Source of the DNA: Selaginella tamariscina
Lineage: Eukaryota; Streptophyta; Lycopodiopsida; Selaginellales; Selaginellaceae
Assembly: GCA_003024785.1 (NCBI GenBank)
Contig: PUQB01000502.1
Span: 120,870-184,869 of the forward strand
DNA: 64,000 nt
Direction: 5' to 3'
Shown piece by piece: positions 1-11,744 of the stretch. Position 1 is the stretch's first letter. Every line of letters begins with the position of its first letter. The position numbers and the translations under genes were made by a program. The notes below the pieces were generated by a model, which worked only from the letters and a program-made list of their open reading frames with translations, searched no databases and was not told where the DNA came from.

Positions 1-2150
1 CAGAAACACCGCTCAATTATTGGGCAGAGGCCTTAAGCATAGCCAGCTACATCCAAATTGACTTCCTGCAAACAGCATTGGTGGAAAGTTCCATTCACCC
101 GATGGACTGGGAAGCGAGTCAGTTTGAAACACCCCGTGTGTTTTGGGTGCTTGGCATATGTACATGTTTCAGACGAACTCTTCGTAAGCTGGAGCAGAAG
201 AGTAACATGTATATTCATGGTGGGATATTGCCATGAGAGCAAGGTATATAGGCTTTACGATCCCACTCACCAGAAAATTGTTGTGAGCGAAATGTTAAGT
301 TTAATGAGGATATGCTTTACAGGGATAGGTTTATGGTTCAAGTTAATCTGATGGTATATCTCGAGGAAGAGCAGCCACATGATCCACTGAGGGCCTGATC
401 TAGGAGGATTGGGGCAGATCCAAGACTGCAGATTGCAGTAGATCCAAATTCTAGTGAGGAGGAGCACGAAAGCGAGGAGGAGATTCCTCCACTTCAACAC
501 CTCCACAAGTACCTAATCCAGCCCAACCCATCAACACAATCACGAGAAGTGGGAGAATTAGCTATAAGTCATGAAGAGAAGCTAATGAGTCTTCAACCTC
601 CTCTTCACCTCCAGGTATCCTTAGGAGCCCCGGACAATGCATGAGGCGATGCAATCATAGGAGGCGGCAGAATGGAGGCTTACCATGGAGGAGGAATATG
701 CTTCTCTCCTCAAGAACTAGGTTTGGGAGCTTGTTACTCTTCCCCACGGTTGTTGCACAGTAAGTACCAATGGCTATTCAAGAGGAAGCTGGATGCGCAA
801 GGCAAGTACTCCGATACAAGGCTCATTCGTTGCACGAGGGTTCTCACAAATTGCTGGAGTTAACTTCTACGAGATGTATTCACCAGTTGGTGAAGATGGC
901 TTCCGTTCGTCTCATTCTTCAGTAGCAACTCGTTTGAATCTGGAGGTTCACCAACTTGATGTAAAGACTGTTTTTCCTGTACGGAGAGCTGAAGGAGGAA
1001 GTCTACACTACACAGCCTAAGGGATTTATGGGGCAAGGACAGGAACACAACGTTTGTCGTCTTTAAAGGCCCTGTATAGCTTGAAACAGTCACCACGAGC
1101 TTGGTATGTCATGTAGACAGGTTTTCTCACCTCAATCGATTTCCAGAAGTCCATTGCAAATGGAAACGTATATGTCTTTCAGCAGGGAGTGAACTTTGCA
1201 TACCTGGCATTATACGTTGATGACAACATATAATGCAAGCTAGTTTCGGCTTGTTCAATTCTTCGAACACTAGTTTCGATCTCAGTTTGAGATCTCCGCA
1301 ACCGGCGACCTATGCTATTGTTTGGGCATTCAAGTGTTCCAGGATAAAGCTGCATAGGTAATTCAACTATCTCAAGCACACTATGTGCAAGAGATACTTC
1401 AGAAGTACGACATGGCCGACAGCAACCCCGTCAGCACCCCCATGGACGTACACACACAGCTTTCAAAGGATCAACAGCTAATGTCTGAGGAGGAGAGACG
1501 AGTCATGGCACATGTTCCTTATAGGCAGATAGTTAATTGTTTGTTATATCTAGCCATTTCCACTTGACCAGACTTGGCTTTGGTTTCCAAGTTTGTAGAG
1601 AATTTAGGAGAGGCTCATTGGACAGTAGTCAAACGTATCTTATGATACTTGCGAGGCACAGTCAAGTTCTGTCTCACATATTCAGCTAGTGGGAGCTCTA
1701 TAGGAGATCACATGGTAATGGATGTAGTGGGTTTCATAGATTCAGATGGGCAGGAAACAGTAAGACCAGGATGTCCACTTTAGGATATGTGTTTTCTTCT
1801 GAATGATGGCTTATCAGTTGGATGAGCATACTACAGTGAGTGATTGCACTTTCCTGATGAAGGCCAAGTACATTTCAGCAACAAAGGCGGCCAAGGAAGT
1901 GATGTGGTTGATGAGGACATGGGATTTCATTTCCGAGGCTGATCACAGTATATTGTGACAGCACCAGTGCTTCAGAGAACCCCAGACACCATAACAAAGT
2001 CAAGCATATTGATGTGAAGTACCACTTCATTTGACAAGAGGTTCGAGCCGGGAACATCAAGCTCAAGCATGTGTCTACTACTGCAGATATTATGACCAAG
2101 GCCTTGAGCAAGGATACTTTCCAACGACACCAGTCTCGAATGGGCCATAT
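1..2150 (+). mobile_element. Ty1/copia retrotransposon remnant (integrase C-terminus, reverse transcriptase, RNase H)
   Basis: Fragments in all three plus-strand frames give the 3' half of a copia polyprotein. At about 210-345 is the integrase tail (frame pieces YRLYDPT and VKFNEDMLY). At about 770-1110 is reverse transcriptase (KWLFKRKLDAQGK-like, VARGFSQIAGVNF, QLDVKT, YSLKQSPRAWY). At about 1205-1230 is the catalytic box LYVDDN. At about 1385-1567 is the linker to RNase H, and at 2083-2112 the RNase H end ADIMTKALS. Domain order (integrase before RT) is the copia arrangement. Many stops and frameshifts mean it is dead. The 5' part lies outside the window and I could not define an LTR at the 3' side. 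Family call is firm; exact ends are not. Confidence 0.85.
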
Positions 2151-2289
2151 ATAGTTATGGAGAACTAATGAAAAATACAAAAACATAGGTAGTTGATATT
2201 TGGCTCGGCTCATGCTTTAACAGCTTTTCATAACTTATTTGTTGTTTCAAAGGCGATATTTGGACTGACAAATTCCATCTCAGATCCTC

Positions 2290-2965
2290 GTAACGCCATG
2301 TTATAAGCTCCAAACAAGAGCATGCTCATCCGTCTTACGGAAAATCACTCAACAACACAAGAACAAGCCGTTTCTGTGATGGGTTGCTCATTCTAGCACA
2401 ACACATTGGCTATCCTTCTGAGATCCCCATCGCATTGCTCTCTTCGGACAATGCCACGTTCCAAACAATTGGATTCGGATCCACCGGCACTACTGTAACA
2501 CCTCAGGCTTTCCCTTCAAATTCTGATATCCTCTCTCTTCAGGTCGAGCAGTTCCTGCAGTACAAAGCAAACGTGATCAACCTAATCCACACAACTTCCT
2601 CAATGTGATGTATTACATTGAGATCGGTGGAAATGACATCAATTACGCTTTGAATCCACTCAACATGACATTTGATCAAGTTAAGCAGCACGTTGTTCAG
2701 TCGGTTATCCAAGGTTTAGTCGACAGCATCACTCATGAATGGCTCCTTGCATTTCCTCGTCTTCAACATGCCTGCAGCTGGTTGCAGTCCCTTTGTACCT
2801 CACCAAGTTCTATGGTAATCGAAATGTGACCCATGACAACCTTGGATGTTGTAGAACCCAACCAAGTAGTCAAGTATTTCAATGCGAAACTCACCCACGA
2901 CCTGCGATGCTTAATCTTCATTTCACTGTTAACTTGGCTGCCATCTTTGTAGCTGAATTTCAATT
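2290..2965 (+). pseudogene. GDSL esterase/lipase, 5'-truncated and frame-broken
   Basis: GDSL lipases are usually secreted serine hydrolases of about 350 residues acting on ester substrates. Visible pieces are RFCDGLLILAQHIGYP at about 2370-2420, then a 74-codon block ending near 2608. After a shift comes YYIEIGGNDINYAL at 2608-2655, which contains the block III GGND motif (oxyanion-hole Asn). Then come VIQGLVDSI, NMPAAGC and LTKFYGN in alternating frames, up to about 2960. The N-terminal block with the nucleophilic GDS serine is absent, as is the C-terminal DxxH block. At least three frame changes occur. It sits between the copia remnant and the LTR of gypsy element 1, so transposon insertion plausibly truncated both ends. 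Family call is good; not functional. Confidence 0.75.
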
Positions 2966-3011
2966 TTAATTCAATTTATTTTCATTATATAGAGAATACA
3001 TACATACATAT

Positions 3012-3216
3012 TGAAAGAGCAGATATATATTCAAAATGTCAGATATATTCAGCTACAAAAACCCTGTTTATATACATGAGACCTCCTGCCACGTGGCACA
3101 CATGCAACACGTGGCACTGACACATGGGGGCCAAATCACCACCCATGTGTCACTATGCATGTGTGTATATACACATGCTTATATACATTATGTTACATAA
3201 TATACAGTATCTTACA
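3012..3216 (-). repeat. 3' LTR of gypsy element 1
   Basis: TG...CA-bounded repeat matching 7713-7917 with scattered substitutions and small indels. It contains the conserved blocks CACGTGGCACACATGCAAC and CACCCATGTGTCACTATGC (plus strand). A purine-rich tract adjoins it on the internal side, as expected for the 3' LTR of a minus-strand element. Confidence 0.88.
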
Positions 3217-6200
3217 TTATACTCCCCTCTGCGGCTGTGTAGATGGTGATGGATCTGATGGTCCTAGATCCGTGTGAGCTGGGCCATCTAAGGTATGACC
3301 GAATGTATTCAACGAGTCTCAAACGACAAACCATTTCATTTGAACTACGTGAACTATCTCAACCTCATGAGATCCCACCAACTGTACCTGATACACCTGA
3401 GGACCAACCTTTCGAAGTACTCAGTAGGGACCAAACCACTTATGTAATAAACCAGTTGCAAGCCTAAGTGCAGTCAGCTTGGGAAAACGTACCAGTACTA
3501 AGTCACCGTCAGCATAGTCTGATGGAATTTGATGTCGTGCATTGTAAGAAGATTGTTGCCGTATTTGAGCTCGACCAAGATGTTCAGCAGACTCTGCACG
3601 CAGAAGAGGCAAGACAACATCCAAATGTCGAGCCCACATTTTGCATCCTCGGCACGTGGCAGATTTAATGATAATCCCAATTCACTAGGCAACTTAGAAT
3701 CATATCCATACAATGCTTGAATGGAGAGATACCAATTGAACTCTAAATGCCTGTTACATAAGCAAATCTCAAGCATTGCAAATACTAATCCCAGTCAATG
3801 CGATTGAAGTTCACATATTTCGAGATCATACCCTTGAAAGTCCGATTCAATCGCTCCACCAAACCATCAGTTTGTGGATGATATGGAGAGGCAAATGAGT
3901 GTTTTACCCTAACCTCTCATACAACACTCGGAATACCTCTGCAATGAAAGCGGGGCCATTATCTAATAACATCCACTCTAGACAAGAATGCTGCAAATTA
4001 CATTATTGAACAAAAACAAAGCTATTGACATGACAGTTGCATCCGGAAGAGCACCAACCTCCACCCAACGAATTAAATAATCATATCGACAATGATGTAC
4101 TGGTTACCTTGAGAAGAACGTGGAAAAGGTCCCATTAAATCCACTGCAATTAACTCAAAAGGGCGAGAGACATTGATGGATTCTAACATCCCCATGGCCC
4201 GAGTCATAGAGGTATTCCGAGTTTGACAAATGGGACAGCTCTGAATATACCTGATCACATCACCACGCATGCTAGGCCAATAAAAAGGATCTACGGAGCT
4301 TCTCCAACACTCGTTGGTGACCAAGATGACCTCCAACAATAGTTGAATCATGATATGCTCGAAGAAGGTGTGGAACATATGTAGAGGGCACAGCCAAACG
4401 CCATCTGTCTTTTGGATTTGTCCCAATAAAATACAATAAACCATCCTGAAGTCGAAATTGAGCATGATATTATCGAAACCGAGGTTCGGAAGAAGGATTT
4501 GTAAATGTATCCCGTAATTGCCTCGTCCATGTGTTCACATTTTTGGGGCATCCTGCCACTGTTCCAAGGATGGTAAGTCGGCATTGAATACCTAAGGGCT
4601 TGTATCAAACCGAACGCTGCAGCGACTGCATGAACAGACAAAGTGGAATCAGAAAGGGGTGCTGGAGAAAGTGCATCCACATCCACCATTGTTCGCCCAG
4701 GCCTGTGCACCACCTTAAAGTTATATACTTTGAGACATAATGCCCATCTAGCTACACAACGCACTAAATTCTTCCGTTTTAACAAGTAACAGCAGCATGA
4801 TCACACTCCAAAAGTGTTTCATTCTCATGTAAGTAGGCATGAAGTCGTTCAAAAACCCCAAACAGCAGCAAGGTATTCTTTTTCAGTAGTGGAATAATTC
4901 CGCTCAACCGGCGTGAGTACTCGACTAATGTAAGCCACTAGGTGTCGAATTGAAGAATCCACAGCATTAGTTTGCATCAAACACACCACCAATACCAACA
5001 TCTAAGGCATCTACTCGTAAAATGAACGGACGAGTAAAATCTGGGTATTGAAGCAATGGTGGAGTTGTCAGGAACTCTTTTAACTGGTCAAATGCCTGCT
5101 GACACCTGCGAGTCCACCTAAAAGGTACCTATGGACGAACTAACTCTCGAAGAGGGGCAGTTCGATCAATGAGATGATCAATGAATTGACCCAAGTACTG
5201 CACCTTGCCTAAGAAATGTTGGACTTTCTGTAATGTACGGGGACGAGGGAACTCTCGAACAGCTCGCAACTTCATTGGATCCACCTATAAACCCTCTCAA
5301 GATATACGGTAACCAAAGTAAGTGGTGTTGGTCAAACCAAAACACACTTTTCAAGTTTCAACTTCAGGCCAACTTTTCAAAATCAATCAAGAACGCACCG
5401 TACATCACGAATGTGATCCTCCCAAGAATCAAACCCATGAATGAGCACATCATCGATAAAATCGGTAGTGATATCAGGCATATATGAAAGAAGCTCATCC
5501 ATCATGCGTTGAAAGGTGGTAGGAGCTGAAGTCAATCCAAAAGGCATAACCAAAAACTTGTAAAAACTAAATGGTGTCCGGAAGGCCGTTTTTGGAATAT
5601 CCTCCTCAGCCATAGGAACTTGCCAATATCTTGATGCCAAATCCAACTTAGTAAACCATCGACTCTGACCCAAACGATCTAATAGATCGGCAGAGTTCGG
5701 AAGTGGATAAACATCTTTGATGATAACATTGTTGAGAGGTCGGTAATCCACACAAAATCGTAGAGATCCATCAAGCTTGGGAATCAAATGAGGTTCACAT
5801 GCCCATGGACTCCGTGATGAACGACACACCCACTTACCGATCATATCTGTAATAGCTGTTCGCATGGCTGATAACTCTTTTGGTGACCTGCGTCGAACTG
5901 GGACTTTGAAAGGCTTTGCATTGCTAGTGGGTATACAGTGTCGAGTCTTCACACGTGCACCTTGGGACAGATCAAATTTGAACAAACTTTCATACTATTG
6001 CTTAAGTTGTTCGATGCATTGTGCTCGATACTTAGGTGACGGATCCGACATTTGAACCTATTGAGATGAACACCACCACAAGACTGGAATCAAAGGAGCT
6101 GTATGCATGATACAAACAGAAACAAGCTTCTCTGGACGTAAAGGAACAGATTGCAGAGACACTGACTCCAAGCGTAATACATGAGGAAAGAGTGAAAAAT

Positions 6201-7712
6201 CACACATACCTTTCGACTGCTTCAACCAATCACATCCCAGAATAATGTCAAAGACCTAGGAAGGGACAACCCTAAGAGACCCAGAGGGAAACTTACGTTT
6301 GTCACCCAAAACTAGTGTAGTCGAAGTGGTGTACTGTGATACTGCACGAGACACCCCATTACTATATAAAATGTGCAAGACCTTATCTGCACGTCTTAAG
6401 GGTAATGAGCACCGATGCGCTAGAGAAGTAGTTATGGAAGACATACTGGATCCTGTATCCACAAGCACTGTGACTGAAAGATCATTCACTCATGCAGAAA
6501 ATGTGAAAATTGGATGATTTGATGGAACTTGCAAACCTTGATATGCATAGCGGAAAAGCATGGAGGTGAAGTCTCCATCACACGGGATCCCTCCGTCGCC
6601 CGTACGATTACTAGTTTTCCGCAACAGATCCATCTACAAGAGAGGCTTCGTCATTTGGAAGCTCATCATCAGACATAATGGCTGCCACATGCACACCATC
6701 CGGAACATATGGTCGCCAGCCTGAATGTGGTGGACGCCAATCAGGATACATATCGCATGCCCGCCAAGTATGTCTAGGTGCCCAACAGGCCCAACAATGA
6801 ACTTGATTGGGTCGACCTACATTGTTGCGATTCCTCCTGTCATGAATCCGTGGATTTTGACCACCACGAGCAAGAACTGGAGCAAGTGCAAGACGATTTC
6901 ATGGAGGTGGTCCACGGGGTGGGCCCCGAGGTCGACCATGAAAGGTTGTCGTGCAGGCACATATGTAGCAGTGTCAACCTCCATTGGATCAGCACGCTGA
7001 ATAGGAGGAGTAGGTAACCCAAGGGGACCACGGCCCTCACCAGGCATCAACTCAAATCGTTGAGCTAGTGCAAAAGCTTCCTCCAATGTGGTAAGACAAA
7101 GAGCCCGAATGAATCAAACAAGTTCGGGTTGCATAGTTGGCCATAACATACCGAGCTTAATGGCTCAGGCATGTTAGGATATGCACGCCAAGCTAAATCC
7201 CTGAACCTAATATTGAACCGCATATCAGACTCACCAAGATGTTGTCATATCGCATGCAGTTGTTGGAAAGCATCATTTGAATCTTCAATTTTGCCAAACG
7301 TACGTTTGAGGCATTCCGTCAACCGATTACTATTGGCTTGAATCTCCGCAACCAATCCATTATACCACTTGAGCATAGGGCCTTTCAAACATGTAGGGAA
7401 TTCTCTGAGAGCACGGGCCTCATCCCAACCATGGTAACGAACAATAACTTGAAAATGATTAAACCAGTGGTATACATCATCTCCCGGATCACCACAAAAA
7501 AGATCGGGGTCGAACCCTCAGATTTGTGGCCTGTGAAGAAGATGGAGTACTAGAAGCAAATCCCCCGGCAAGAGGCTCATGCAGGGAAGAGGAGGACAGA
7601 CCCTCAACAAAGCGCTCTAACAACTTAGTTTGTACAGCCGTCTCCATATTCATTATTATGGAAATAAGAAAATGAAAAGGCGGAAAAAAGGAATACCCAA
7701 CTTCACCATCAA

Positions 7713-7917
7713 TGAAAAAGCAAATATATATTCAGAATGTCAGATATATTCAACTACAAAAACCTTGGTTATATACAGGAGACCTCCTGCCATGTGACAC
7801 ACATGCAACACATGGCGCTGACACATGGGGCCAGATCACCACCCCATGTGTCACTACGCATGTGTGTATATACACATGCGTATATACATTATGTTACATA
7901 ATATACAGTATTTTACA
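7713..7917 (-). repeat. 5' LTR of gypsy element 1
   Basis: Partner of the repeat at 3012-3216. On the minus strand the element continues from its CA end into a segment containing TGG soon after the LTR. That is where a tRNA primer-binding site is expected, but I cannot name the tRNA. The TA-dinucleotide run beginning at 7921 directly abuts the insertion. Confidence 0.88.
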
Positions 7918-7920
7918 ATA

Positions 7921-7962
<42 letters not shown>

Positions 7963-8358
7963 ATGCACATTAATATATTCTTATTAAATCTTAAATCTAA
8001 AATTATTTTATCTTTAATATATTGTTGGTCTGAATAAGACCCTCACAATGTTAAAAAGCAATATAAATTTACATTTTGGTATTTATATAAATACATATAC
8101 ATTTGAAAAGTTCATTCTTAATACTTGTTTAATATAAATATATAATATATTTAGGAGATCGTACAATTTACTTTACTTATATATCTTAAATACAACTGCA
8201 TTAGTCAGAGGGCCACAAAATATGCTATATTCTATATTTTAACATTCGCGCGCACACCCAACATACGTGCGTAACAAGCTAATTAAGTTCCTTAACAAGA
8301 GTCAGCATTTAACTTTGGAAACAAAGAAAGAAAAAGACGAAAAAAGAATTACCTGCAT
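7918..8358. other. AT-rich intergenic spacer
   Basis: Contains a (TA)n run at about 7921-7970 and no convincing coding segment. It forms the 3' flank of CBF5. No terminator or polyadenylation site could be assigned with confidence. Confidence 0.6.
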
Positions 8359-8896
8359 TCATTCTTGTGCATCTTCTTCTTTCTTCTTTTTCTTCTTCTT
8401 CTTCTCTTTCTTACCCTCACCATCTCTAACCTCCTCTTGAACCTCTGCTAAACCGTCCGTTAAACCCTCCTTATTCTTCTTCTTTCTTCTTCTTCTCCTT
8501 TGGAGTATCTTCCTCAGCACCATTCTCCACCTCAGCACCCTCTCTCTTCTCTTCTTTTTTCTTCTTCTCCTTCTTAGCCTCCCCATCTTCAGCATCCACC
8601 ATCTCCACGTCCTTGCCCTTCTTGGCCTTTTTCTCTTTCTTGCCCTTAACTTCCTCCTCCCCTTTGCCCTTAATCTCCTCCGCTTGCATATGCAGCTCCC
8701 ACCATCTCTATTTCCTTGCCAGCCTCCACCACAGTCTCTGTGGTTAACTCTATGGTTTCCGTCTTTAAAACGCTTCCCCCGCCTTGTAAATTCGGGTAGT
8801 TCCTGAGCCACTCTTGTGGAGTCTTCTCATTTGGTTTACCGTGCTTATCCAGCAAACCTGCATTATTATATATTACATTTAAAGATACACTATGGA

Positions 8897-8942
<46 letters not shown>

Positions 8943-11744
8943 GATAATCTCGTCTTTGGTTTGAGTATATACAAAATATGGACATACATGTGTAAATCTG
9001 CAAGACAAGTCCATAACATTCTACGTACGTATATATGTACCATATGAAGTGAGTAGCTACATTCTACACAAACCCAACCAGGTGTGTGGGATATTAAAGT
9101 CCACGTAGATATAATAAGTTGGCATTAAGTATCTAGCTCTGGAAATAGCAATTTATTTATGCACAAATCTATCCGTGTCGTATACACAATATGTGTGTTA
9201 TATATACAAATATTCCTAAAATATCATGCCACTTAAATGTGCATACAAAATCCAGACTTAAGATATTATAAAGAAAGGCATAATATAAACCAGAGACAAT
9301 AAGGTCAACAATATACATACAACAACAGACACATGTATCTTACCTTCTGCGATCATCTTCTTCTTTGCTGACGCACGTGGACCGAGACCCCATTTACGTG
9401 GATAAGTATCCCTCTCCATTACTACCCTTTTAACCTTTGCTACAACGCCATGATCGCACGTTGCCATGTCCGAGGTGCTCATTTGTGCTATTCCTAATGC
9501 AATGGCTTCACCCTTTGTCGTCATTAGCACCACTTCTGTGCCTACTCCAATCCTGCATTAATGTGTACACATTATAGATAGAGAGTTTCTTTCCTACTAT
9601 AATATAGATTCATATGTATGTACAACAAACTAGCTTGAAAAGAACAGTGTTTTTATGTGTTAAATATGTATGCATGTATGTCAAAAGCACAGGAAGAAAA
9701 AGAACCCAAGTATATTGTGCATAGACATACTCACACACATCATGCATGCACGGACAGACACACACACACACAGACACACACACACACCTGCTGTCGAAGC
9801 GTAGAAGTCCAGGGATCATCAACTTGGCACCATAGCAAATGGCATTCACTGCAGAGTCCTTAACAACAATCCTCGGATAGTTTGTAAGCAAAACCTCGAG
9901 GGGCATTATAACCCTTCGAAGATAACTCTCGTCTTTGTAGTTGTCATAAACCCACTGTGCATCGAGCACGTCATGCATTGTAACGAGGTTGTCTTTCTCA
10001 CCTGTGTACATCCATATAAGCACATTACCTTAGTGTCTGTATGTATAAGCAAACATTTGTGTCTGTGTGTTAAATATACCCACCAAGTATCCCAGACTGG
10101 ACGCGACGTAGCTCTTGCATGTGCGCCCCAACACCGAGAAGAAGTCCGAGGTGAACACAGAGCGTACGAATGTATGTCCCAGCTTCACATTCTACCCAGA
10201 CACAACCAGGTGCCTTTTTTCATCGTACTCTAACAGCTTACTTTGGTATATTGTTCTCACACGAAGCTATTAAAAGAGAAGAAAGCATTATATATTAGAT
10301 GAGACACAAAGGCACCCACAACACAAACCTGTCTTTTGACGGCTGATATCAATGGTGGCCTTTGGAAAAGAGCACCAGTAAGCGTTTCGAGTGCTCTTGC
10401 TACCTTTGCATGGTCATTGACTTCGGAGTGTAAACGAGCAACACACACGTACTGTTTACCGGCTCCTTGTTGGGCTTTAACCAATCTCGTTGCTCGATCC
10501 ACGCACACGATCAGACTGCCGGTCACCTGTATATATATGTTTATAAAAATAAATAAATGGATATACATATTCCCGTATATGATATACAAAACGATACCTT
10601 TGGGTCGAGTGTCCCACTGTGGCCCGTTTTGTCCACACGGAGGATCCGTTTGATCCATGCTACGACTTCGTGAGACGATGGATTGGACGGTTTATCAAGA
10701 TTGATCACTCCATACCTGTTAACATTAAAACCATATTGTTTACATGTCAATAATAGTTTATATATGTAGACGAATTAAGAATAATATCAGTTTATTTATT
10801 CATAAAAGGCCTCACGAGTTATGCATACTAACCAGCACATATCTAGTCAATAATAGTTTATATATACATCAATAATGTTATAAACTCCTGTCGAATTAAG
10901 AATAATATCGGTTTATTTATTCATAGAAGGCCTCGCAAGTTATGCATACTAACCAACACATATCTACATGATATACATATGTAACTAAGAACACATACAA
11001 TAAACAAGTTCACATACATGTATCATAAAACCAACACCTTTTGCATAAGATTGTGGCGGATCAAACACATCATCCCTAAACCTGCAATTGAATACTAGTT
11101 CTATCTAAAGAAAGGAGTCTAAAAGGCAAAACTGAATGCATCATAAGAAACTCTGGAAATTGTATTCACACATATAGTGATAGAAAGACACAGATGTTCA
11201 CATAAATAACAATTTCACATATATATGAGCGTACAGTTATTTGCTCTAATGATGTATATTGACCAGTTAAGAATGATGTAATTTTCCCATTCATAAGATT
11301 ATTTTATAGAACTTAAATGTGTATTTAGTCGTATCTTTTGTAATGTAGATCTTTATAACTTAGTTTTCTGAAATATAAGAAATAAAAAGAGATTTTTTAT
11401 GAGAATGTTGCATATATAAGAACTGACCTGACGTAGTCAAAGAGGGGCGCTTCAGGGGGGTAAATCCAGTGGGCAGGGGAGTATAATGCCCAGTCCGCAC
11501 ATTGAGCTTATCGTAATTCTTGAGTAGCAGCGCCATTTGGAGGTATCAAGCGGCGGCGTGAAAGATTGCGCTTGATCAAGAAATCTGTACCCGCTTGCTG
11601 CTCACCTGGAGCCAAATCCTTAGTTGCAAACATCTCTCACTCTCTGTCTCTCTCTATACTGAGCTTACCTGGAGCGGGATTGCTCGCTGATGCGTCTTCC
11701 GTCTTCGATCTCTTGCGCTTCTTCTTCTCTTCACTCGCCTCCAT
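8359..11744 (-). CDS. CBF5: CBF5/dyskerin, H/ACA snoRNP pseudouridine synthase (8 exons, frame disturbed)
   Basis: Catalytic subunit of box H/ACA snoRNPs; converts uridine to pseudouridine in rRNA and snRNA in the nucleolus. Exons on the complement: 11669-11744, 11428-11605, 10598-10715, 10329-10526, 10080-10266, 9788-10001, 9344-9552, 8359-8857, all with GT-AG borders. The start ATG (complement of 11742-11744) opens a Lys/Arg-rich N-terminus. Exon 2 holds [14 protein letters not shown]; exon 3 the TruB motif GHSGTLDPK with the catalytic Asp. Exon 5 holds [15 protein letters not shown]; exon 6 starts the PUA part ([13 protein letters not shown]); exon 7 has [12 protein letters not shown]; exon 8 is a long Lys/Glu tail (nuclear and nucleolar targeting). 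Frame breaks: near 11437 and 11500 in exon 2, near 10200 in exon 5, and two in exon 8 (about 8695 and 8480). Several lie in short homopolymers, so assembly error is as likely as decay. Confidence 0.88.

Larger units (their letters stand above)
3012..7917 (-). mobile_element. Ty3/gypsy LTR retrotransposon, element 1 (decayed)
   Basis: Two direct repeats of about 205 bp (3012-3216 and 7713-7917) bound an internal region. Both begin TG and end CA and are flanked by ATAT, a possible 4-bp target duplication in simple sequence. Read on the minus strand: a gag region (about 7600-6600) with a zinc knuckle of form CX2CX4HX4C at 6756-6797; an aspartic protease with DTGSS near 6455; reverse transcriptase at 5985-5383 with VDYRPLNN and the catalytic FIDDVLI; RNase H around 4800-4600; integrase with the zinc-binding CPICQ and the DLMGPFP segment at 4465-4073; and a further integrase core and C-terminal part to about 3420. 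RT before integrase is the gypsy order. A polypurine tract lies just inside the left LTR (3217-3235 complement). No long ORF survives, so it cannot encode its own enzymes. Confidence 0.9.

Noticed and set aside
7712..7987. 91-codon open frame ending in Tyr/Ile repeats
   Set aside because: It is a translation of the gypsy LTR running into a (TA)n microsatellite.
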